Assembly: GCF_965363235.1 (NCBI RefSeq)
Contig: NC_134838.1
Location: 6,391,001-6,455,000, forward strand
Length of the DNA stretch: 64,000 nucleotides
Direction of reading: 5' to 3'
Source: Mytilus galloprovincialis
Taxonomy: Eukaryota > Mollusca > Bivalvia > Mytilida > Mytilidae
In this document: piece after piece, positions 1 to 10,921 of the stretch
Layout: the number at the start of each line of letters is the position of its first letter
Numbering within the stretch: the first letter of the stretch is position 1
Translations under genes and position numbers: made by a program
The notes under the pieces: generated by a model
Told to the model about the DNA's origin: nothing
Databases searched by the model: none
The model's input: only the letters and a program-made list of their open reading frames with translations

Positions 1-399
1 ACTGCTTACTTTTCATGTGGACTATTCCCTTGAATGAAATTAATAAAATAGTGGAAGTTAAACTCATCAATTCAATTATTAATACCTTTAGACCAAATCT
101 TGAAATTTACACACACTGTCATGGACCATAACATACAGGTCAAGTTTGATATTGATAGTTATGACATTTACCATTCAAGAGTTATGCCCCTTACCTACCT
201 TAAACAAATTATTTTAGAAATTATTTTTGTTTCTAGTTGATAATAAAATTATGAAAAACAGGTCACATCAAATTTAAAGTTTGGTTTTGGCATTAAGTTA
301 AAGAGTTTTTTCTGCAAGTTAGGGTATATGTGGTAACTAGATCATGGTTTTGTCATTTTAACATTCATATTTTTATTTGTAATTTCTTTATTTATATAG

Positions 400-428
400 G
401 ATAGAACATTATTACAATGGCTAAACAG
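400..428 (+). pseudogene. decayed tandem copy of the start of the terminal exon
   Basis: The 29 bases after ATAG at 396-399 closely match the first 29 bases of the exon at 472. Both are preceded by ATAG and followed by GGTA or GTA. In the frame of the real exon this copy reaches TAA at 421-423. It looks like the residue of a short tandem duplication about 72 bp long, or a stop-containing alternative exon flanked by usable AG and GT. Confidence 0.5.
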
Positions 429-471
429 GTACTTTCTAATTCTTATAAAGTTGTTATTTTCTTTATTATAG

Positions 472-574
472 GATAGAACATTATGATGATGGCTATTCAG
501 GTATGGATGATGAAATGGAGGCAGCTTATGAAGAATTTCTAAAATCTCAAGTTCAAGGTCGACATCATCACTGA
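472..574 (+). CDS. 3' terminal exon of an unrecognised host gene
   Basis: A TTATAG acceptor at 466-471 is followed by an open frame ending in TGA at 572-574. It encodes about 34 residues: an acidic stretch (MDDEMEAAYEEFL) and a basic tail ending GRHHH. The exon begins with the last base of a split codon, so the gene continues upstream of the window. An AATAAA at 621-626, about 50 bases past the stop, fits a polyadenylation signal. I do not recognise the protein; the visible part is too short. The reading frame, acceptor and poly(A) signal are seen; that this is a real terminal exon is inferred from them. Confidence 0.6.
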
Positions 575-1209
575 TAACAATCAGCCACCATTATTTATTA
601 GTGCTTTTTCTTTTGGTGCAAATAAAATTACATATACCATGTGATGTACCATAAAATTGTAAAAAAAATTACAAACATATAAACTTATTTCACATCAACG
701 TGAAACCATAAAAATTGCTGAATGTAAATATTTGTATACAGTTTTATGTTTAATTCAACAAAATTGTTTGTGATGAAAACTGATTGAAGGTTACGTGCAA
801 CATTGGTACCAGGATATTTTATAATGTTCTGATTCTTCTTAATGAAATATTATTTTATTTCATCAGTCAACATCGAGAGAGAAAGAAAACAATGAGCTGG
901 TTCTATACTGATAACATTCTTAATTTACTCATTTGAAGTTTCTTTAAAAAGTTTACTGCCACTGCCAGCCCAGCGTAGTTTAGTTATAAGGTCTATTTGC
1001 CTTATTATAACATAGGCAATATGTTTAAGACGTTTGATCTTTACGAGGCTGTGATCATTAACCCACCCTGTATAACATGTAAATATTATGTGAAAATGTT
1101 GATAGTCAAAATGTGTACATTTATCATGCATAAACAGAACAGATCCTTATTGAAATTCATTTATATTTGCATTTTCTGAAAAACTAAATTAGACTAAAAA
1201 AAATATTAT
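575..1209. other. 3' UTR and intergenic DNA
   Basis: This AT-rich stretch contains the AATAAA at 621-626 of the upstream gene. I see no coding potential beyond chance short frames and no clear repeat. Confidence 0.4.
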
Positions 1210-1472
1210 TTAAGGTGGTACCCAACACTTTCGCTAAAATTAATTTGGCTCGTTTAATTTTCTTAAAGTTTTGTCAAAGTATTTACTTTGATCCTTTAAC
1301 AAAAATATAAAAATTTCAAAAATTTTGAACCAACCGTTTTATCAGAAAAAATACACTGGTTATATAGCAGTTTCACAAACACTTATTTTGATCACTGAGA
1401 AGCTTAATATTCCATTATACGTTCAGTTGATTATACAGAATTATCTCACTGTAGTGTTAGGTACCACCTTAA
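1210..1472. mobile_element. TTAA-flanked MITE, GGTGGTACC ends
   Basis: TTAA at 1210-1213 is followed by GGTGGTACCCAACAC, and the right end reads GTGTTAGGTACCACC before TTAA at 1469-1472. The two ends are inverted copies with one difference. A TTAA target duplication is typical of piggyBac-type elements. The 255-bp interior is AT-rich and has no coding capacity, so this would be a non-autonomous copy. Superfamily assignment rests on the TTAA alone. Confidence 0.65.
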
Positions 1473-2311
1473 TGCAAATTATATACCTTGCTGATAGCAC
1501 TGTTCACAACAGTGAAGAGAGATTGGAAAAGCTTATATTCCAAGATTCTTTTGATGAAATATATGGACATGGTAAATATTTCTCTCAACACACCAGGACT
1601 CTCAACTTCCAACATTCCTCAAACAAAATAGAAAATCTCCCTGAACTTAATACTTGCCAAAAATGTTAATAATTACAGGCTTTTGGATATTACTTAATTT
1701 AATGGATTATTTTCTTGCAGAACTGAAAATTTCCCAACTCTCTGATAGTTAATCATTGATTGTTAATGACTATTGGTTATCATATACCATGATATTCCTA
1801 CTGTAAAACACTGTTAAAGAATTCTTCAAAAAATATTTGTATGCCTAGATGAATAAGGTATAGTGCTATATGTCTTCATCTATAATTTGCATATTTATGT
1901 GTGCTTCCTTTTGTTCTCTTAAAGCTTCAAAAACAATAAAAAAAAAAATTACACATGCTTCTTTTAAACAAAACAAAAAAAAAATAAAGTTGTTTTGTGC
2001 TGTACTCGCAGTGAGTCATTTGATAGACTACATGTGTGTCCTGCATCTACTACACACAATGTGATCGGTGGTGAATTGAGGGCAATTGAAAAGATATTCT
2101 AAACTTATGAAAGAAAAATATATTAACTTGAAAATTAATTGACATGAATGAATGTATTAAAAGGAATTTATGATGTTATTATTGTTTATATTTTTTTCCA
2201 TTATGATTGCTTTTAACATAAATTAGCTCAAAGAAAGCATTTGATGAGATACCATTGTCATAAAACTTGTGGATCTTTTAAGGGAAGATTTTTACGTTCA
2301 GGAACATAAAC

Positions 2312-2391
2312 AACTCAACCACTTAGTTTCAGAAACTAATATATGTGGCCATTCAACTCGATCACTTAGTTTCAGAAACTAATATATGTGG
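2312..2391. repeat. 43-bp tandem duplication
   Basis: Two units start at 2312 and 2355. Each contains CACTTAGTTTCAGAAACTAA followed by TATATGTGG. The shared core includes the palindrome AGTTTCAGAAACT. The surrounding 1473-2849 is otherwise featureless AT-rich DNA. Confidence 0.7.
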
Positions 2392-2849
2392 ACACTTATC
2401 ATTGTTCATCAACTCATTGCCTGAACAAAATGCAACAAACAGGATGTATTATTCTACTTGATGAAATAATACAGCAGAAAAGAAAGACCTAATTTTAAAA
2501 TAGGAATCAACGAAAAAAAAGATGTTAGATAAAAATAAACTATCTTTTCTAAAAGCTGAGTGATTGAATGTAAAGTCAAAATCGAATTTTGTACACGTAA
2601 GTTTCATACTTTCATTGTGTATTTAATTGGAGGAATTGTACACGTTTGAAATGTATGAACAAGAATTAGATATAATCTAGACTTTCTGATGAACTTGGCA
2701 CACAAACTTATTATGTATTATATTGTTCCATATGTTAATTTATGTTTTGTCATTCAACAAACCTGTTTGTGTGCAATGGGAAAAGTCCAAAATAAAATTC
2801 AGATCTTTATTTTGTTTTTACTTTTAAAAATCATATTGAAGATAGATAT

Positions 2850-3000
2850 AGGAAGATGTGGTATGAGTGCCAATGAGACAACTCTCCATCCAAATAACAA
2901 TTTATAAAAGTAAACCATTATAGGTCAAGGTATGGATGGCCTTCAACACAGAGCCTTGGCTCACACTGAACAGCAAGCTATAAAGGGCTCCAAAACTTAC
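2850..3000 (+). repeat. SINE-like dispersed repeat (GTGGTATGAGTGCCAATGAG family)
   Basis: The segment carries GTGGTATGAGTGCCAATGAG, then ACAACTCTCCATCCAA, then a conserved tail ending CAGCAAGCTATAAAGGGC. The same head recurs at about 6629, 30210, 42097, 46186, 50097 and 54725, and a tail-like piece lies near 49310. Recurrence is seen in the window; calling it SINE-like is inference, and no Pol III box was confirmed. Confidence 0.55.
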
Positions 3001-4078
3001 TAGTGTAAAGCCATTCAGACAGGAAAACCAACGGTCTAGTCTATATAAAAAGGTTTATTTCTGAGATAGATAATACATGTTATTTATTATGTGATTTAAT
3101 CAATGTTTTTTTTTATACTCATGGTGTAGGGTGAACATCTGTGAGACAGCAATCTATCAAAGCTAGAAATGAAAGAGAAATGTCAACATATGCACTTTGA
3201 CAACCAGTGACAGTATTTCTGAATTGGAAATGGCTAACACATTTTGCTTGGTTAAAACTGTAATATTTCATGCATGTTCAGGAGTAGAACAAATTAAAAA
3301 TCAATTTAATTAGTATACTCTGCTAAATGGGTAAACTATGATAAAAAGATTGAATCTTGAATTGACATTGCAAAAGAAAGATATGTTCAATAGGAGAGGA
3401 CATTTTGCTAAGTGAAAATGCAAATTAAGAATACCATTTGCTGTAGCAAAGGTTAATAGGCCATGAGCAAGAAGTTCTCCCTGAACAAGCCATGAATAAA
3501 GTGTGACTGAGATTTTATATTTCCCACACAGACACTAGGTCACCCATTCAGCATGGGTTTAACTGTTGGACAACATGTTTTTTTTTATACCCTAGTCAAC
3601 CCTTTTAGCTGGGAGAACAGTAAAACAAGTCAATGACTGGCTACATTAAAGAAATTAGTTCAATTATATGAGACAATATCTGAAAAAGTCTAATTTCCAT
3701 GTCCCGCACTTCACCAGCAATTATTTTTTTATTCAACCATCTTTTTTGAAAATTTTAAGTTTCAGTATAAACTAAATTATATAATGCACCATGGCCTGTC
3801 AATTAAACACTCATTCTTATATTTCTTCCAATAAAACATTGTAATTTTAATGTTCAACCCCCCCCCCCTAAAATCATGTTGTCCCCTGTGTTTTTTTGAA
3901 AACTAAATCATTCAAATAATATCCAAATTAATTAACAGGCGTCCGATTCTCACATATATGATAAATTATATAATAAACTTGCCCCTAATTTGTCTTTTTA
4001 TATTATAACTATAGCATGTAATAAAATTTTGCAAATTTTAAGAGAAAAAAAATGTGTCCCCAGGGGTGATTTCCCTCC
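3001..4078. other. intergenic, no gene seen
   Basis: Repeat-rich AT DNA with an 11-base poly-C run at 3858-3868. No frame here shows a recognisable domain or plausible splice structure. Confidence 0.4.
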
Positions 4079-5078
4079 TGTTACCACTGTTTTTTTTTTT
4101 ACCTGTGGAAACGTTAACAAGACCAAGAGTTATTTTCCCATTATGTATTGTGAAGAGCATCATTTCCTGAATGCATTAGTACAAAGAAATAGTTGGAAAG
4201 GCAGCCAGGTTTGAAAATTCAAGCCCATCCAAGGTTAGAATTTATAGAAAAATACTTATTGGTGTTCTATCCTGTTACAGCCTTTTCTTACACTTTCTGA
4301 AAATATTTTTAAGTGTGCACCACAGCATTAAGTGTGTTTTTATATCATCTTTTTAAAAGTTATATGTCACAGGAAATACACTTACATTTAATGTGATAAA
4401 AAGTACAAAAACTATCGCGTAATTCCTTTCTGTTACGTTCTGTCATGTTACCTGATAAAAAGTAACAGCATAACCATCATCAGTAACAGGAAGGATGTTA
4501 AAGACAATTGCACTGATAAATCGAAAAGTTAATCTACTATATGCAAACCATTTCGTTTAATATAAGTTATCACCACCATATCAAATAAATTTCAAAATGA
4601 TATACAGTATATTGAATAACAAAATAGGTTTTTTGCTTTTGAAAACAGCAGAGAACATTGTGCAATTCTAGTATAGTAGATAGTAACAAAGGAATTTATT
4701 TTAGAATTTTTCATTACCTAGGCAGATTTTTCATCTTGCAAATACAGTTTCAAAGGATAAATGACATTGTTTGCTGTTATCTTCCAATTGTGATCAATTT
4801 AAAATGATGTATTTTTCTTAAGCTTTAAAATAAAGCAGAGAAATCCTTTCTGTTACAAACTCTGTCCTGTTACCGTTGTGCTGTTACTCAAGATTCTTTC
4901 ATGTTACCGACATATCTGACTATATTTAAGTATATTTCTAAACCTTTTGTATTGGAAATGCTAAAATCAATAATTGGCATTTGATAAACTATTGCAGGAT
5001 ATACTAGTAAACCACAAATAGTGTCTTAAACTTATTCCTTATTCCCATTATAAACTTTTTAAAATTGATTCACTTTGG
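4079..5078. repeat. cluster of TGTTAC / GTAACA motifs
   Basis: About eleven TGTTAC or GTAACA hexamers fall within 1 kb (near 4079, 4275, 4430, 4446, 4464, 4483, 4851, 4868, 4881, 4903 and 5073), often as CTGTTACC or TTTCTGTTAC. Under one would be expected by chance for a hexamer counted on both strands. The copies sit in both orientations without a fixed period. Confidence 0.5.
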
Positions 5079-6854
5079 TAACAGGAAAGAACTGGATTTT
5101 TTTTGTACCATTTTTAAAATTGCCATTGTTTCCTTATTAAACAATTTTTCGAATTACTGACAACAGTTCCTAGATCCCCAATGTGTGTTCTTCGATTTGT
5201 GCTATTAAAATACTGGGTCTAAAAAAAAAAAATTTGTTTTTTCTTATTTCCAAAAATTAGACTTTTTCAGATATTGTCTCATATGTATTTTAAAAGCCCC
5301 AAAAAATCACATAGCTAGATATACGATGCTATGCAATACAAAGTCAAAGTTTACCTAGAGTGATGGACAATAAGCACAAGAACAGCAATACTTTGTCATT
5401 ACAAATGACTAAGAAATACAGTGGCAATTATAAATTAATTGAAAGAAACTTATAACAGAAAAAGAACCATAGCATTTTAGATTTTATAAAAGTCAAATTG
5501 GCATATCAAAATTTATACCAACATTTTGGGCATTTTGTTCTGCTTTTTGTCCTTATGGGGTTTTACTTTAAACGTATATTATTCAGTTTTGGGTGTTGAA
5601 ATATTTTAGCCTGTATAAATGCTGAAGAGATGTCAATTGTTGAAATGCACTTTTTGTGCCTTCAAATTGATACTGTTATTGTTTATAGCAGATTTCAAGA
5701 AGTGAAAAGCTGGCACTTCCAACTGAGGTTTATGGAACTGCACATTTATTAAGGGAGAAAATTTTAATTTTTGATGGGTTAACAACTTAACAATACAAAA
5801 ATAATTGGAGAGAGAAAAAAAACATGTAGTGTACTGTTATTGCTATTATTATCTGTATTAAATGTTATAATTAATTGTGGAATACCATTCCAAAACCATA
5901 GCAGTGACATTGACCTGTTGACCCAAAAATTATTCTTTTTCACCTTTCCAGTATCTGCCATTGATATTACTTTCATTTCAAACAAGCAAGGAAAATTCTA
6001 GTAAAACTAATTTTCTCCACTCATGACAATCTATTTTGTGACATTGACCCCTAATTAAAAATTTATGTTCAGTAAGTCACCTTGACCTTTGACATTGATC
6101 CCAAAATCGCAAGGCTCCTTCTGTTTTCCTATATTTTCTATCTGTACAAGTTCCGTGCTAAACAAGCTAGGTAAAATCGAAAAAAAAATCATCATCGCTA
6201 TCCTCAAAAACCGTTTTCCCATATCTCCCATCTGTATAATTTTCATTCCAAGCCTAAACTCGATTAACCATCATGTAATGATGTTTTTCCAAAACGTCCC
6301 CCTAACAGAAAAGGAGAGGCGGAAGATATTAGATATGATTATCTATCTTACCTCCTATACATTTCTAGGAATATGATTGGTTAAAAGCGTCCGCGTGGAG
6401 ACCATGTATATTCGATCAGTAGGCAGGCGGGGCTTATTTCAATACACAGTTAGTAGTGAAGAAACCACTTTGGCACTATTTGATTATTCATGGAGAGTTC
6501 TGTTTAACATTCATGGTCATTCATTGTTGTTGATATTAAATTGTTATTATTGACATTAGTCTTTTTGTGCAGACCAATGGAAGTAGGTTCTTAAAATTGA
6601 ACACTTGAACACATTAATAAAAATAAAAGAAAATGTGGTATGATTGCAAATGAGACAACTCGTCTTAATTCAACAAATGAAGATAGTCGGTAAGATAAAT
6701 TCGTTACATAGTGTGCTAGTGACCTAAAACGATATATATGGGGCCAGTAAATTCCATATGGGGTTCGAGCTCGCTCTAACACACTGTGTAACTAATAATA
6801 TGTTCCTGGGATAACAATACTCATAAATCGACAAAAAAAACTGACAATTCTATG
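5079..6854. other. intergenic DNA with degraded dispersed repeats
   Basis: Around 5880-6240 the phrase ACATTGACC...CCC recurs in two related blocks, with short frames on both strands that I take as chance. A fragment of the GTGGTATGATTGCAAATGAG repeat lies at about 6629-6660. No gene was recognised. Confidence 0.4.
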
Positions 6855-6899
6855 CTGAGACTACTATAACACTTGTGTTATAGTAGTCTCAGTTCTATG
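6848..6899. repeat. perfect 18-bp hairpin flanked by 7-bp direct repeats
   Basis: CTGAGACTACTATAACAC at 6855-6872 is perfectly inverted at 6875-6892, with a 2-base loop. TTCTATG occurs immediately outside on both sides (6848-6854 and 6893-6899). The layout resembles a target-site duplication around a minimal foldback element. Confidence 0.7.
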
Positions 6900-7006
6900 G
6901 TAAAAAAACACAAACCAAAGAAAAATTTAAGTATGCAAAACACAGCAAAGACTGAGAAAAACGAACCCACATAAATCGGGGATGGGTTTCGGGTACTCCA
7001 GAAGGG

Positions 7007-7203
7007 TCTCGTGATCGTATAATTGTAGTTTGCGTTGTGTTTTGAATAGAGAAAAAAGACGTCTATACAAATGGATGATTTAATGCTGGAATACAATGAC
7101 GTTAATACATAGCAACCATGACGTTACATATAGAGAGCGGTAACGCGTATAAGTACATGTATGAATCCCGCGTAATGTGATTGTCTCTATTATCCTCGAC
7201 ATA
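7007..7203 (-). repeat. 3' LTR of the BEL/Pao element
   Basis: This 197-bp sequence is identical to 10922-11118. Read on the minus strand it starts TATGTCGAGG or TGTCGAGG. Exact ends are uncertain by a few bases. Confidence 0.9.
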
Positions 7204-7373
7204 CTCGGGGCCGCGAGTTGTGCAATTAAAGTCTCAATGAGCAATTTATCTAAATTACGAAATTTATCTATAAAATGAAAAGAAATGAAATATTTGAAAC
7301 TTTAAAGTCTATAAATCACATTTAAAACTATCTCTGAATCAATGTTGCGATTGAAAAATTTTCTCAATTATAA

Positions 7374-7752
7374 TTACAGTCTCTGATTGCGGTTTTGTAA
7401 ACAAACACTTCTTCTAAGTATTTCTGATTCATCATTGTCATTTGAATTTATCTCTAGTGGGTAGAGTTTGACGATTGGTCTATTCGTAAGTCCAAATTTT
7501 GTACGCACTAAGGCTGATCTCACCAAACCATCTCCACCACGCACAAGGTCCTCGATGATACCAATGTTCCATACAGTTCTAGGCGAGTCATCATGAATCT
7601 GTATTATGTCCCCGGTCTTTATCCTCTGTAGATTATTGCCACTGGCTCTGTGGAATTCCCGTAGTGATGTAAGGTACTCCTTCTTCCATCTCGTCCGAAA
7701 GTGTTGTAGTAAATCTTGTTGTTTGTGGCGATAATCCATCGTTGTTAAGTAG
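7374..7752 (-). pseudogene. BEL/Pao polyprotein C-terminal (DUF5641-like) remnant
   Basis: The frame carries the family pattern of a basic helix with WKKEYLTSLRE, followed by GDIIQIHDDS and later RPIVKLYPLEI. This is the usual C-terminus of BEL/Pao polyproteins, after the integrase. It overlaps the reverse transcriptase frame in a different phase at about 7740-7760, which marks the internal deletion junction. It has no start of its own and would need frameshifting to be made. Confidence 0.8.
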
Positions 7753-8371
7753 TCTGGAAAGTTCAACTGATTTTGTATCTTTAAGATCTGTAGATAAAGT
7801 AGTCCATTGCGTAGTTACATCTTCAGGTAAGCGTTCGTCCCACCCAAAATTACGTTTCCATAGTGACTGCATTAGTATCTTTGCTTTCACTGTCACGGGA
7901 CTAAGTATGCCAAGCGGATCAAAGATTTTAGACGACTGTCGTATTATGTCTCTTTTGGTTACATCTACCATGGTTGAATCTATGTCTACTTCGGCAAATA
8001 AAAGTTTGTCGTCCGCAACATTCCAGCGCATTCCAAGTATGTTGACCTCGTTACTGGAATCTAGTACGTTTTCTGTTTCAGCAAGTTCTCGTAGTCTGTT
8101 AGAATTAGAGTTCCATGATCTGAGGTTAAAGCCTCCTTTCTGTAATAAACACCTGGAATCACGGTAAAATTGCATTAAGTCGTCTTCGGCAGTAAAACTA
8201 GTTAAAACATTATCTACATACAAGTCTTGTGTAATTCTTGAAGCTGTTGGACTAGGATTCTCTTCAAAGTGTTTTAATAAAGTTGCATTCAGTATAAATG
8301 GTGAGCATGTAGCTCCGAATAAGACTGACTTGAAACGATATGTTGTAAACGGACTGGTTGAATCTGTTGGG
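7741..8371 (-). pseudogene. BEL/Pao reverse transcriptase, second part, out of frame
   Basis: This is the continuation of the reverse transcriptase after the frameshift at the A8 run 8382-8389. The catalytic-motif region reads YVDN rather than the common YVDD, and a downstream SKIFDPLGILSPVTVKAK segment is characteristic of Pao-type polymerases. It stops making family sense near 7750, where the C-terminal domain follows in another phase. The shift and the deletion are separate lesions. Confidence 0.8.
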
Positions 8372-10897
8372 TCACTTAACCAAAAAAAAGCGAGTTACAT
8401 CACGGTCAGATTTATGAAGTCCAACTTGCAGAAATGCCTTTTCGATATCTGTTGTCACTGCAAACTTCTGAGTACGAAATCTGGTCAGTAGCTCTGTTAT
8501 GTCATTTGAAATTGGCGGATATGAATGAAGACAGTCATTCAAACTCGGACTTTTTGCGTTCTCTTTACAACTGCAATCATACACAATTCTAATCGGAGTA
8601 GTTGTAGAATCTTTCTTGACGGGGTGATGCGGTATGTAGTGTATGCGCTGTGGCTCGTCCTCATTCTCCTTTATCTTTTCGATGAAACCACGTTTTTCCT
8701 GTTCTTTAATTATGTCGCCATATATTTTGAATAAGTTTGGTTCCTGGTTTAAGCGGTTAACGACTCTATGGGTCCTTGCTCTTGCAATCATCTCGATGGT
8801 CGGTAATTCAGGACATTCTTCAATCCATGGAAGTTTTGCAACGTACTTTCCATCCTCATATGTTATCGGTGTTGATGAAAATTCTTTGATGTTCTGTTTT
8901 TCCGTGTTAAGTTTGTCGTTTTCTTGTATACTAAGGGACTCCAATTTCCAAAATCTCTCAATATCATAGTCCTCTTTTGTGTGACTAGATAATATGTGCA
9001 TCATATGTGAATTGCGTTGTCCTCTTGTACATGTAAGTGGTCCAGATAACAAATATCCTATTTTGGAGCTCATCGCTGTCGGTCCGTTGCCTCGAACGAT
9101 ATCATCCTTGATTACATCCCAGTAGTGGTCTGCTCCAATGAGTAAAGAAATTTCAAAGCTATTATCTTCTGATAACGGGTGGGCTAGTTTTAGTCCTTTC
9201 AAATAATGTAGTTGCTGCGAAATGTACCTGCGATTATTCTGAATCGGCGCTGCTATGGTAGGTACAATCAATACCTGTAAAGGTATTTTCTCTCCTGAGT
9301 CTGCTTCTAAATACACGGTGGCTTTATTCATGTGACGAACATTCTTGTCAGAATTTCCGAAGGCGGAGATATTGAGGGTTTCCTTTCCGTCTGGCTTGAC
9401 GTTCAACTTGTCGGCTATTTCCTGCGTCATAAATGATCGTTGCGCTCCTTCGTCGAAAAGGATTTGAGCGTCGGCGCACTGATTATGTGACCATATTGGA
9501 GCGATTGCCGTTTTCAAGAAGACGGTTGAATTTTCCTGTTTAGCAGATGTATGCATGATTGGCGTGCCATTTTCTGTATTACTTGTAATATTCTGACTCT
9601 GTGATTTTTGAATTGTAGATTCATGGCATAAACTTGTGTGATGCTTACGTTGACATTTACGGCATGTGTTTTTCGACCTACATTCTGATATTTTATGGTT
9701 TCCCAAACAATTGAAACATAGGTTTCTCTTCTTAACAATCTCCATTCTTGATTTGCTGTCGGTGAATTTTTTACAGTCTGCAGGGAAATGTTGATCATTG
9801 CAATAAATGCACGTTTTACCTTGAGAATAGCTTTTAGATTTTGATTTATTTACGTAATTCCCATTTTTCTTACCAATTCCGGCATGGAAACTTGCGGTAG
9901 GTATATCATAAGACTCACTCCCATTAGTGCTGGCTTCTTGAATAGATATTTCCCGTTGTATTGCCTTTCTTAGATTTCCAAGGGTCCAGTCGTCGTTTCC
10001 GTTTTCTCTTGTTATATTACTTTTTACGGTAACAGGGAGCTTACCAAGCATAACTGGGATTAACAGGGAACCATATGTATCTTGGCACTGTCCTAAAGAT
10101 TCTAGTCCACGGATATAAACCTCTGACTTATCCGAAAAATTACGGATACTATCTAATGTGTATGAGGGTGGTGGCAAATCTAAAAGAGCTTTCATATAAG
10201 CGTTCACAATTTTGTGTGTTTTCCCAAAGCGATTTACTAATAACTCCACGGCTTTGTGATAGTTTGCGCTGGACAAGTTTAAACCATTTATGACATTCAT
10301 AGCGTCTGCATCAAGAAGTGACTGAAGGTACGTGAATTTCTGGACATCAGTAAGTGTATGATTGCTGTGAATTGTGTTTTCAAACGACTCCCAAAAGTAT
10401 TGCCACTCAAGAATATCTCCAGAAAAAGTAGGTAGGGTTAGCTTCGGCAAGCGGTGATTTTGACTAGACAGGGAACTAGTTTGTGAAGAAAATCTTGGGA
10501 TGAATTCTGTGTTCATTACAGGACGGGTTTCGGAATTGACTTCATGCATGTTCATGACGGGGCGTGTGTTTGGAATACTTTCGTGAGATAATTCTGTACA
10601 TGTACGTGTAACTGTTTGTGCTAATTTCTTATAACGGCGTAAATGTGTTTCAAGATCTAAATTATACTCATCTGCATCTGTGATTTCAACTTCTATATCT
10701 TCATCCGATGTATTTTCCAAAATCTGTTCATCCAGTTTAAGAATTACACTTTGTTTTTTCACTATAGCGTCAATAATTGGACCTGCAATGTCTATATCCA
10801 TCTCCGAATCGGTGTTCAGCTCATCTAGTTTCTTGAAGAATTTCGTGACAGCGGCTCTATTTCCAGCTCGAATAGACTTGATTCTCGACGAATCCAT
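8372..10897 (-). CDS. BEL/Pao gag-protease-RT(N) polyprotein
   Basis: An 841-residue open frame begins at an ATG 25 bases inside the 5' LTR, next to the primer-binding site. The N-terminal region is acidic. A DUF1759 capsid-like domain spans about 150-310. Three CCHC zinc knuckles follow at about 363-375, 394-406 and 412-424 for nucleic-acid binding. A DUF1758 retropepsin-like domain has its active-site turn at about 481-484, written FDEGAQRSF, where D-S/T-G is usual. The last 70 residues begin the reverse transcriptase. The frame ends early through the A8 homopolymer at 8382-8389. On its own it could still make capsid and protease. Confidence 0.85.
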   Translation of the reverse strand: MDSSRIKSIRAGNRAAVTKFFKKLDELNTDSEMDIDIAGPIIDAIVKKQSVILKLDEQILENTSDEDIEVEITDADEYNLDLETHLRRYKKLAQTVTRTCTELSHESIPNTRPVMNMHEVNSETRPVMNTEFIPRFSSQTSSLSSQNHRLPKLTLPTFSGDILEWQYFWESFENTIHSNHTLTDVQKFTYLQSLLDADAMNVINGLNLSSANYHKAVELLVNRFGKTHKIVNAYMKALLDLPPPSYTLDSIRNFSDKSEVYIRGLESLGQCQDTYGSLLIPVMLGKLPVTVKSNITRENGNDDWTLGNLRKAIQREISIQEASTNGSESYDIPTASFHAGIGKKNGNYVNKSKSKSYSQGKTCIYCNDQHFPADCKKFTDSKSRMEIVKKRNLCFNCLGNHKISECRSKNTCRKCQRKHHTSLCHESTIQKSQSQNITSNTENGTPIMHTSAKQENSTVFLKTAIAPIWSHNQCADAQILFDEGAQRSFMTQEIADKLNVKPDGKETLNISAFGNSDKNVRHMNKATVYLEADSGEKIPLQVLIVPTIAAPIQNNRRYISQQLHYLKGLKLAHPLSEDNSFEISLLIGADHYWDVIKDDIVRGNGPTAMSSKIGYLLSGPLTCTRGQRNSHMMHILSSHTKEDYDIERFWKLESLSIQENDKLNTEKQNIKEFSSTPITYEDGKYVAKLPWIEECPELPTIEMIARARTHRVVNRLNQEPNLFKIYGDIIKEQEKRGFIEKIKENEDEPQRIHYIPHHPVKKDSTTTPIRIVYDCSCKENAKSPSLNDCLHSYPPISNDITELLTRFRTQKFAVTTDIEKAFLQVGLHKSDRDVTRFFLVK

Positions 10898-10903
10898 CTT
10901 TTA

Positions 10904-10920
10904 TCCTGGTCACGGCACCA
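10904..10920 (-). promoter_or_regulatory. tRNA primer-binding site of the BEL element
   Basis: On the minus strand TGGTGCCGTGACCAGGA lies directly inside the 5' LTR. This is the usual form of BEL/Pao primer-binding sites. Matching it to a particular tRNA 3' end was not possible here. Confidence 0.75.
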
Positions 10921-10921
10921 A

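Noticed and set aside
1325..1669. 114-residue plus-strand frame
   Set aside because: It begins inside the TTAA MITE, has no recognisable domain and looks like chance in AT-rich DNA.
6089..6376. 95-residue frame with overlapping minus-strand frame
   Set aside because: It lies in a degraded dispersed repeat; no domain or splice support.
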